A program made the position numbers and the translations under genes. A model generated the notes under the pieces. That model did not search any database and had not been told where the DNA came from. It saw only the letters and a list, made by a program, of their open reading frames with translations. This document shows, one piece after another, positions 55,907 through 62,391 of a DNA stretch of 64,000 bases (position 1 is the first letter of the stretch; the number at the start of each line of letters is the position of its first letter). The stretch is from positions 1,550,001-1,614,000 of the forward strand of contig NZ_CP092370.1 of NCBI RefSeq assembly GCF_028473145.1, given 5' to 3'. This DNA comes from Flavobacterium sp. CBA20B-1 (lineage in GTDB: Bacteria; Bacteroidota; Bacteroidia; Flavobacteriales; Flavobacteriaceae).

Positions 55907-56440
55907 CTATCGTATTAATTCAATTTGTTGTTTTAATAATTTTTTAGCGTAAGCCAGCTGCGATTTCGATGTTCCTACTGAAATATGCAGCATTTCGGCA
56001 ATTTCCTGGTGTTTGTATCCTTCAATCACACTCAACACGAAAACATATCGGCAGCCTTGTGGCAAATCGTCTATCAGTTTTTGGTAATCGTTTGATATTT
56101 CGTAGGAATCTGAAACCACACTTAATACCGATTGACTGGCGTCTTCTATAAAATCGAGTTCTTTTTTTGAACGAAGAAACGACAAGCTTTCGCGAATCAT
56201 GATTTTTCGGATCCAGCCTTCAAAACTACCATCGTTCCGGTACTGATTGATGTTTTGAAATACTTTCAAAAAGGCGCACAGCATAACATCTTCTGCATTG
56301 TGAAGATCTTTAATGTACTGCCTACAAGTACTCAACATTTTGGGTGAAAACTGATCGAACAATTGTTTTTGTGCCACCCGATTGTTATTCTGCACTTGTT
56401 GAATTAATTCTGTCTCGGAAAAATGGTTTATTACCTTCAA
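55907..56440 (-). CDS. ECF-type RNA polymerase sigma factor
   Basis: A 177-residue sigma-70 family member. Region 2 (LFDQFSPKMLSTCRQYIKDLHNAEDVMLCAFLKVFQ) and region 4 with a helix-turn-helix (LPQGCRYVFVLSVIEGYKHQEIAEML HIS) are present and region 3 is absent, as in ECF factors. First gene of an operon with an anti-sigma and two outer-membrane barrels. Targets probably include its own operon. Confidence 0.92.
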   Translation of the reverse strand: MKVINHFSETELIQQVQNNNRVAQKQLFDQFSPKMLSTCRQYIKDLHNAEDVMLCAFLKVFQNINQYRNDGSFEGWIRKIMIRESLSFLRSKKELDFIEDASQSVLSVVSDSYEISNDYQKLIDDLPQGCRYVFVLSVIEGYKHQEIAEMLHISVGTSKSQLAYAKKLLKQQIELIR

Positions 56441-56678
56441 CTTTTGGCTGTTTATTATATAGACGCAAAAGAAATCAAAAAGGTTGTATAGTGATTATTT
56501 TTTTTTTGAATATTTTTGGAGAGTATAATATTTGAGTAATTAAAACACTTTAAATATTGCGATAGGATTATGATCGAAAAAACCAACTTGGTTAATTATG
56601 TGAATACCATATTTTGTTGAGTCACTTCTAAATTGTTGTAAAGTAATAACAGTATTATCAGACTTGAATGTGCCTAAT

Positions 56679-57131
56679 ATGAATACAAACATACGAACTA
56701 AAATAGGTACTAATAATGACTTGAAAAGCGTATCAGGATCAATAGGTGTAGGAGTATCTAGGGGATTTTGGCTTACAAAAAATGACAATTCATTATCATA
56801 TTTTGGTGATAATACAAATTTACCTGCTCAAATTTCGCCTGCCACTACACCTAAAGAGGTTTATTATTGCGGGAAAGCTTCTGTACCGAGATATGAAAAT
56901 GAGATAAACATCAATCTATATCCTAATCCAACTACCGATAAACTTTTTTGGTCAGGAAAAGTTATCATAATTGAAAAAATCACCATATATGACATTAATG
57001 GAAAGAAGATAGTAGAACAAAATGTTTCTGAAAACAGCATAAATGTTTCGCATCTTGCATATGGGAATTATATAGTAAAATTAGAATCTAATAATGAAAT
57101 TAATTATCATTCTAAATTTATAAAAAAATAA
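56679..57131 (+). pseudogene. 5'-truncated T9SS cargo gene
   Basis: About 150 residues ending in a type A sorting domain (INLYPNPTTDKLFW ... YDINGKKIVEQN ... LAYGNYIVKLES ... SKFIKK), preceded by ~75 residues without a signal peptide. Without a signal the product could not reach type IX secretion, so this is likely the 3' remnant of a larger gene. Upstream the frame closes at 56601. The last 80 residues are a good match to the family. Confidence 0.7.
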
Positions 57132-57148
57132 GATTCAAAACAGAAAAC

Positions 57149-57170
57149 GTCCAAAGTTTAAACTTTGAAC
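57149..57170. terminator. Palindromic terminator
   Basis: The 16-bp perfect palindrome CAAAGTTTAAACTTTG (57152-57167) lies between the convergent T9SS fragment and the alkyltransferase-like gene. It resembles the CTTTGCCAAAG repeats. Confidence 0.55.
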
Positions 57171-57177
57171 ACTTTTT

Positions 57178-57489
57178 TCAAGGCTCCCAAAAATGTTCGT
57201 TAAAATTTTGAACCGTATTATCTTTTATTCTAACTCCTTCATTTTCCAATAACTGCTGCATTAAATTGGTTCCTTGGAAATGATGTTTACCCGTGAGCAA
57301 TCCTTTGCGATTTACCACTCGGTGTGCTGGAATTTCTTCGTTTAAATGCGAGGCATTTAAGGCATAACCCACCATTCGAGCTGATTTTGGTGCACCTATC
57401 TTTTTGGCAATAGCTCCGTAAGTGGTGATTCTTCCATACGGAATCTGTTTTACAACTTCATAAACCCGCTGAAAAAAATCCTTTTCCAT
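57178..57489 (-). CDS. Alkyltransferase-like protein (MGMT family, no catalytic Cys)
   Basis: A 103-residue protein with the DNA-binding fold of O6-alkylguanine-DNA alkyltransferase (PYGRITTYGAIAKKIG, SARMVGYALN). The active-site PCHRV is PAHRV here, with Ala55 in place of the nucleophilic Cys, so it should bind but not repair alkylated guanine, as ATL proteins do when flagging lesions for excision repair. It overlaps by 1 bp the LysE-family gene. Confidence 0.88.
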   Translation of the reverse strand: MEKDFFQRVYEVVKQIPYGRITTYGAIAKKIGAPKSARMVGYALNASHLNEEIPAHRVVNRKGLLTGKHHFQGTNLMQQLLENEGVRIKDNTVQNFNEHFWEP

Positions 57490-58112
57490 TATTTATAAAA
57501 CAGTTTACACAGATTAATAACAGTGATAATACCAGTGATGCATCCTAATATTTTATTGATGTTTTTCAACACAAAACTTTCTTCAACTACCGTGTTTTTA
57601 AATAGTTTTATGTAGAAAGTAAACGAAAGAAGTGTTCCTAGCAACACGCCGATGGTCAACAAAATATTGCTGATATAGTTTATGCTGTAAAAGTTATTAT
57701 TAATCGCCGTGATTGTTATAAAAACATAATAAAATATAGGAAACACGTTAATCAAAGCAAGCAATATTCCTTGACTGAAGCGTTTGCTTTTTCCTTTTAT
57801 GGTTACTTCGCTTTTTAATTTTTTTTTGGGTTTGGTTGCAAAAAAATAGATGGTTAAGATTAAAAATATCACAAAACCAATTTCGCGGAGCATATTAGTG
57901 ATAAACGCACTGCGGTCTATTATTTTAGCAAAAAAAACCGCCAAATAGGTTTGTAAAGCAATTACAATCAATGTGCCTGCAATAAAACTATATGCGTGTT
58001 TCATTCCTTCCTTTTTAGAAATTTTCACTACTGTGGCATTCAAAATACCCGGAAGCAGTGTTCCAAGTATCGATGCACCAAGACCAGTGAAAAAAGGAAA
58101 GAAATAGTTCAT
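57489..58112 (-). CDS. LysE-family transporter
   Basis: A 207-residue integral membrane protein with about six hydrophobic segments and a PG motif near the N-terminus (LGTLLPGILNATVVKIS), in line with LysE/RhtB amino-acid exporters. Substrate unknown. It overlaps by 1 bp both trmB and the alkyltransferase-like gene, so the three form a tightly coupled operon. Confidence 0.78.
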   Translation of the reverse strand: MNYFFPFFTGLGASILGTLLPGILNATVVKISKKEGMKHAYSFIAGTLIVIALQTYLAVFFAKIIDRSAFITNMLREIGFVIFLILTIYFFATKPKKKLKSEVTIKGKSKRFSQGILLALINVFPIFYYVFITITAINNNFYSINYISNILLTIGVLLGTLLSFTFYIKLFKNTVVEESFVLKNINKILGCITGIITVINLCKLFYK

Positions 58113-58786
58113 TATTTAATTTGAAATTTAATATAGGTAATGGGCTTGTTTTGCTCTAAATATTGCGATTCGTAAAATGTTTGAATGGCTGTTACCACAT
58201 CGGGTGCACCTTCGTTTCTATATACATTGTGGTTGGCATACAAAACTTTATGCCCAGCACCATGAAGCAAACCTAAGGTGTAACCATGCATAAACTCGCT
58301 ATCGGTTTTAAGATTAACCACTCCTTCGGATTTCAAAATGTTTTTGTATCGAGCCAAAAATTCGGCGTTGGTCAAGCGGTGTTTGGTGCGTTTGTATTTA
58401 ATCTGCGGATCGGGAAAAGTAATCCAAATTTCATCTACTTCATTTGCTGCAAAACACATTTCAATCAGTTCGATTTGTGTGCGTAAAAAAGCCACATTTG
58501 GTAAATTTTCTTCGATGGCGGTTTTTGCCCCACGCCAAAATCGAGATCCTTTTATATCAATACCAATAAAGTTTTTTTCTGGATATCGGCGTGCCAATTC
58601 CACCGAATATTCGCCTTTTCCACAGCCTAATTCTAAAACAATTGGGTTGTTGTTTTTAAAAACCTCTTTGTTCCAGTTGCCTTTAAAAGAAAAATTGTTT
58701 GTTGTAAGTGCTTCTCTGGTTGGCTGATATACATTTGAAAACGTTTCGTTTTCTCTGAAGCGTTTCAATTTGTTTTTACTTCCCAC
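58112..58786 (-). CDS. trmB: tRNA (guanine46-N7)-methyltransferase
   Basis: A 224-residue SAM methyltransferase. SAM loop VLELGCGKGEYSVELARR and the TrmB signature WITFPDPQIKYKRTKHRLTN are both visible. It methylates G46 in the tRNA variable loop. First gene of the trmB-LysE-alkyltransferase-like operon. Confidence 0.95.
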   Translation of the reverse strand: MGSKNKLKRFRENETFSNVYQPTREALTTNNFSFKGNWNKEVFKNNNPIVLELGCGKGEYSVELARRYPEKNFIGIDIKGSRFWRGAKTAIEENLPNVAFLRTQIELIEMCFAANEVDEIWITFPDPQIKYKRTKHRLTNAEFLARYKNILKSEGVVNLKTDSEFMHGYTLGLLHGAGHKVLYANHNVYRNEGAPDVVTAIQTFYESQYLEQNKPITYIKFQIK

Positions 58787-58837
58787 TTTTATAAATTTTG
58801 GTAAAAATACAACAATTGAACGGTAATTTATATTTCC

Positions 58838-58878
58838 AAAAACAAAAAAAGCGATTATTCTTTAACAGCTTTTTCAAT
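58838..58878. repeat. 41-bp direct repeat, left copy
   Basis: Identical over 41 bp to 60461-60501. It contains a second copy of the last 24 bp of the histidine-kinase gene with its stop, plus 17 bp downstream. The two copies bound the flavoprotein/Fur module. Confidence 0.95.
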
Positions 58879-58919
58879 TCTCTTTAAAATGATAAAACCC
58901 TCCAACTAGTTTATGATGC

Positions 58920-59933
58920 TTAAAAACGTTCCATTGTCAATTCATTATTAACCATGGACCCCGCAATACCTCCGGTTGCAACAGCGTATGATACCGAACG
59001 CATCATTGTTGCATTATCGCCACAAGCAAAAACACCTGGAACAGTTGTTTTCTGAAACATATCTACTTTGATATGCCCCCAATCTGTTAACTCACAACCT
59101 AATAAAAAAGGAATGTCTGAGTGCTGCTCGAATGGGATTGCTGCATAAGCGGCTTCAATGTTTTCTTTTGCTCCATCCTCATATAATAAAGCTGAAATAA
59201 TTCCTTTTTGATGTTCTATTTCTTTTACTTCTTTCTCCACTATTCTAACTTGATGCTTTTTGAGTTTTGCTAATTGTTCTTCTGAAAAATCGGCTTTTCC
59301 TCTTGTAACAATTGTAAGGTCATTAGTAAGATTATTCACTAAAGTACCTAAATGAAACGCACGATCACCGTTACCTAAAATAACTGTTTTTTTGCCTTTA
59401 AACTCATAACCGTGACAGTATGGGCAATGAATAACTGTTTTGCCCCAACAATCTTCAAAGTTTTTAATATTTGGAAAAATATCTTTTACACCGGTCGCAA
59501 AAATCAATTTTTTTGCCGAAAAATTTGTACCCGAATGTACTGAAATTTCAAAACCGTTTTCTGTTTTCTTCCCTTTAATTGCTTTTCCTTCAAAGAATTT
59601 TACGGTATGGTATTTCAAAACTTGCTCTTTTGCTTTTGATGCTATTTCAGAAGGAACAGCGCCATCGTGCGTTATGAAATTATGCGAATGGGGCGTGTAA
59701 CGATTGCACGGTTTTCCACTATCAATAATTAATACATTTTTTAAAGAACGCCCCAAAGCCATGGCTGCGGATAGACCAGCATAACTTCCACCGATAATTA
59801 TTACATCGAACTGATTGTTTTCTTTCATACTATTTGATTTTGCAAATGAAGTTAATGGAAAAGGTAGTATTAAAGCTGTGATTGCTAAACTACCTTGTTT
59901 AATTATTAAGCGCCTGCTGATTTTATTGTTCAT
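58920..59933 (-). CDS. Thioredoxin-reductase-like flavoprotein with Tat-like leader
   Basis: A 337-residue FAD/NAD(P)-binding oxidoreductase. Start at 59933 gives MNNKISRRLIIKQG and a hydrophobic run to SFAKS, a twin-arginine-like signal; a later ATG at 59828 would give a purely cytoplasmic protein. The FAD motif is VIIIGGSYAGLSA; redox cysteines Cys170 and Cys173 lie in HCPYCHGYE; the NAD(P) motif is VILGNGDRAFHLG and GVFACGDN closes the FAD domain. It is divergent from a Fur-family regulator with two operators between, so probably controlled by it. Confidence 0.85.
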   Translation of the reverse strand: MNNKISRRLIIKQGSLAITALILPFPLTSFAKSNSMKENNQFDVIIIGGSYAGLSAAMALGRSLKNVLIIDSGKPCNRYTPHSHNFITHDGAVPSEIASKAKEQVLKYHTVKFFEGKAIKGKKTENGFEISVHSGTNFSAKKLIFATGVKDIFPNIKNFEDCWGKTVIHCPYCHGYEFKGKKTVILGNGDRAFHLGTLVNNLTNDLTIVTRGKADFSEEQLAKLKKHQVRIVEKEVKEIEHQKGIISALLYEDGAKENIEAAYAAIPFEQHSDIPFLLGCELTDWGHIKVDMFQKTTVPGVFACGDNATMMRSVSYAVATGGIAGSMVNNELTMERF

Positions 59934-59968
59934 TTTTAATCCAAATGCTTGTTTAAGAAATTTATTAA

Positions 59969-59983
59969 TGCAATTGTGTTGCA
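59969..59983. promoter_or_regulatory. Fur-family operator 1
   Basis: Palindrome TGCAA-N5-TTGCA. It covers the -33 region of the plus-strand promoter and the start of the minus-strand -7 box (CAAAAATA, 59982-59989). Confidence 0.65.
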
Positions 59984-59994
59984 AAAATATGTAT

Positions 59995-60002
59995 TATATT
60001 TG
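59995..60002 (+). promoter_or_regulatory. -7 box of the Fur-family gene
   Basis: TATATTTG matches TAnnTTTG; TTG at 59974-59976 lies 18 bp upstream, inside operator 1. Confidence 0.65.
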
Positions 60003-60004
60003 TA

Positions 60005-60023
60005 AATGCAATAGAGTTGCATT
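60005..60023. promoter_or_regulatory. Fur-family operator 2
   Basis: Perfect 19-bp palindrome AATGCAA-N5-TTGCATT. It overlaps the -33 element of the minus-strand promoter (CAA at 60009-60011, 19 bp from its -7 box) and the start region of the plus-strand transcript. Confidence 0.7.
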
Positions 60024-60039
60024 AAATAATTATTTAATA

Positions 60040-60420
60040 ATGAAGAAAAGTAGAAATACAATAGCAAAAACGAAAATTCTAGAATTGATTACTGATTCGA
60101 AAAAAGCATTGGCTCATTCGGAAATTCACCAAATGTTAGAAGATTTTTGTGATAGAGTAACAATTTATAGGGTGTTAGACCGATTGATAGAAGAAGGCTT
60201 GATACATAAAGTTGTTACCATTTATGGAATGATTAAATATGCAGCCTGTCATGGCTGTTCCTCTAGCAAGCATCATCATAACCATATTCACTTTAGTTGT
60301 GAAGAATGTCATTCTGTAACTTGTATAGATGATGTAGAGCCCCTATTTAATTTACCAAAAGAATATAAAGTTTATAAGGTTAACTTTGCGCTATCGGGAA
60401 TATGCCCTGAATGTAAATAA
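60040..60420 (+). CDS. Fur-family metalloregulator
   Basis: A 126-residue repressor. Winged helix (residues ~1-60, DRVTIYRVLDRLIEEGLIHKV) and a dimer domain with HHHNHIHFSCEECHSVTC. Two CxxC pairs (Cys87/Cys90, Cys122/Cys125) fit the structural zinc site. The His-rich segment points to metal sensing; zinc (Zur) or peroxide (PerR) type are both possible. The ATG at 60040 is chosen because upstream extension runs through the operators. It is divergent from the flavoprotein gene. Confidence 0.9.
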   Translation: MKKSRNTIAKTKILELITDSKKALAHSEIHQMLEDFCDRVTIYRVLDRLIEEGLIHKVVTIYGMIKYAACHGCSSSKHHHNHIHFSCEECHSVTCIDDVEPLFNLPKEYKVYKVNFALSGICPECK

Positions 60421-60460
60421 ATAGAGGTGCTAAATGGTAGCAAGGTATTTAGCATATGAT

Positions 60461-60501
60461 AAAAACAAAAAAAGCGATTATTCTTTAACAGCTTTTTCAA
60501 T
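60461..60501. repeat. 41-bp direct repeat, right copy
   Basis: Identical to 58838-58878. Here it is the native 3' end of the histidine-kinase gene (stop at 60478). Confidence 0.95.
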
Positions 60502-61527
60502 GGTAAACGAAAACTCAGAGCCAACGCCCACTTTGCTTTCCACATAAATATGTTCGTTGTGGGCTTCTATAATGTGTTTTACGATTGAAAGTCCTAAACC
60601 AGAGCCACCAATATCGCGGGAGCGGCTGCTATCGGTTCGGTAGAAGCGTTCAAACAAGCGACCGATGTGTTTTTTTTCTATTCCGAAGCCATTGTCTGTA
60701 ATGCGAACCAGTAATTTTTTTTCGGTAAGATTTTCTATGGATACTTCGGTGGTGCCGTTTTCTTTTCCGTATTTTATGGAATTATCAATTAAATTAAGAA
60801 ACACTTGATTGATTTTTTCGCGATCGCCTTTCACCAAAATAGTGCGGTAATGGTCTTTATCAAACATCAAAGTAATGTCTTTTTTATCGGCTTTCATTTC
60901 CAAAAGATCAAAAACACTTTGAAAAAGTTCAATGATATCAAAAGATTGTATATTCAGTTTTAGTTCATTGGTTTCTAATTTGGTAATCATATCCAAATCG
61001 TTCACAATGTCAATTAACCGTTCAATGCCTTTATCGGCACGTTCTAAGTATTTTTTGCGGATTTCTTTATCTTTTACGTCGCCTTCTATTAATGTAGAAA
61101 TATAACCTTGCACGGTAAAAAGCGGTGTTTTAAGCTCATGTGCCACATTGCCAATAAACTCTCGGCGGTATTCTTCTTGCACTTTTAATGATTCTATTTC
61201 TACTTTTTTTTCGCTTGCAAACTTGTTTACTTCATACATTAAGGTTTGCATATCGGTGGTTATGGGCTGGTTTCGCAACACCGATTCATCTAAAATGCTT
61301 ACTTCTTTATAAATTTTTTGAATGCGGCGGTATATAAAGCGTTCCACACGGTATTGCAACACAAAAAAGCAAAAACCAAAAAACAGTAACGAAAAAGTTA
61401 CTGTGAAAAAGATGTCTATTTGATGAAAAAAATAGTGCAACAGAAACAAAAGCAGCAAACTGAATAGACTGATTACTGCTGCTGATTTTGCTGCAAACTT
61501 GTATGATTTACGATATTTTACACCCAT
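60478..61527 (-). CDS. PhoR-like sensor histidine kinase
   Basis: A 349-residue kinase: two membrane segments (~14-32 and 39-57), a short linker, then the phosphorylated His130 in FIGNVAHELKTPL, N box LNLIDNSIKYG, G1 DNGFGI and G2 GGSGLGLSIVKHI. There is hardly any periplasmic loop, so it may sense through membrane partners. Its start overlaps the response-regulator stop by 1 bp; together they form a PhoR/PhoB-type pair. Phosphate sensing is inferred. Confidence 0.9.
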   Translation of the reverse strand: MGVKYRKSYKFAAKSAAVISLFSLLLLFLLHYFFHQIDIFFTVTFSLLFFGFCFFVLQYRVERFIYRRIQKIYKEVSILDESVLRNQPITTDMQTLMYEVNKFASEKKVEIESLKVQEEYRREFIGNVAHELKTPLFTVQGYISTLIEGDVKDKEIRKKYLERADKGIERLIDIVNDLDMITKLETNELKLNIQSFDIIELFQSVFDLLEMKADKKDITLMFDKDHYRTILVKGDREKINQVFLNLIDNSIKYGKENGTTEVSIENLTEKKLLVRITDNGFGIEKKHIGRLFERFYRTDSSRSRDIGGSGLGLSIVKHIIEAHNEHIYVESKVGVGSEFSFTIEKAVKE

Positions 61528-62210
61528 TAAATCTCTATTTTGTAGCCCACGCCTTTTATGGTTTTAAACAAATCGTCGCCAATTTTTTCGCGCAATTTTC
61601 TTATGTGAACATCTATGGTTCTGCCACCCACAATCACTTCGTTGCCCCAAACTTTGTCTAAAATTTCTTCGCGTTTAAACACTTTTCCGGGTTTTGATGC
61701 CAGTAAATAAAACAATTCAAATTCTTTTCGCGGCAAAATAATTTCGGTATTGTCTTTTATGATTTTGTATTCTTCGCGGTTTATTTCAATGGTTCCAATG
61801 CGCAACACATCGTCTGCCAAGGCTTCTTCTTTTACCCTGCGAAGCAATGCTTTTACCTTGGTCACCAACAATTTCGGTTTAATAGGTTTGGTGATGTAAT
61901 CATCTGCGCCCACATCAAAACCGGCAACTTGCGAGTAATCTTCTCCTCGCGCCGTTAAAAAGGTAATAATGGTATTGTTCAATTCTGGCAACTTTCGCAT
62001 GTTTTCGCATGTTTCAATTCCATCCATTTCAGGCATCATCACATCAAGAATAACCAAGTTAGGAACTTCTTTCTTCGCAATTGTTAAAGCTTCTTTTCCG
62101 TTTTTTGCCGTAAAAACCTGATAGTTTTCTGCTTCTAAATTAAAACCTACAATTTCTAAAATGTCTGTATCGTCATCAACCAATAAGATTTTTATGTCCT
62201 TATTTTTCAT
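61527..62210 (-). CDS. PhoB/OmpR-family response regulator
   Basis: A 227-residue regulator: receiver domain with acidic pocket VDDDTD and phosphoacceptor Asp56 in VILDVMMPEMDG, Lys in ITKPIKPK, then an OmpR-type winged helix (RKEFELFYLLASKPGKVFKREEIL, GGRTIDVHIRKLREKIGDD). First gene of the pair, divergent from the TonB-dependent receptor gene. Confidence 0.92.
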   Translation of the reverse strand: MKNKDIKILLVDDDTDILEIVGFNLEAENYQVFTAKNGKEALTIAKKEVPNLVILDVMMPEMDGIETCENMRKLPELNNTIITFLTARGEDYSQVAGFDVGADDYITKPIKPKLLVTKVKALLRRVKEEALADDVLRIGTIEINREEYKIIKDNTEIILPRKEFELFYLLASKPGKVFKREEILDKVWGNEVIVGGRTIDVHIRKLREKIGDDLFKTIKGVGYKIEI

Positions 62211-62329
62211 TTGTCTTCTATGTTGTTTATGCTGTAAAATTAACGATAAATAAAAAGCAAACCACCGCTTAACAATTATTTAATGTGGTAACGTTTTGTT
62301 TACAAAAACCCAACCTATTGGTAAAGCCC

Positions 62330-62350
62330 CAATAACTTTACAATAACTTT
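62330..62350 (+). promoter_or_regulatory. Candidate PhoB-type direct-repeat operator
   Basis: Two exact copies of CAATAACTTT (62330-62339, 62341-62350) with an 11-bp period, the spacing at which OmpR/PhoB dimers bind. They lie ~42 bp before the receptor start and on its promoter side. Confidence 0.5.
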
Positions 62351-62391
62351 TAGGTAATTCCTTTGCACTGAAAATTTATAACACAAAAATA

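Noticed and set aside
56540..56788. 82-codon minus-strand frame
   Set aside because: It overlaps the T9SS fragment and lacks family features; the plus strand carries a recognisable sorting domain. The 3' part could be another remnant, but there is no support.
59815..60039. N-terminal extension of the Fur-family protein
   Set aside because: It runs through the operators and antisense to the flavoprotein leader; the family starts at 60040.
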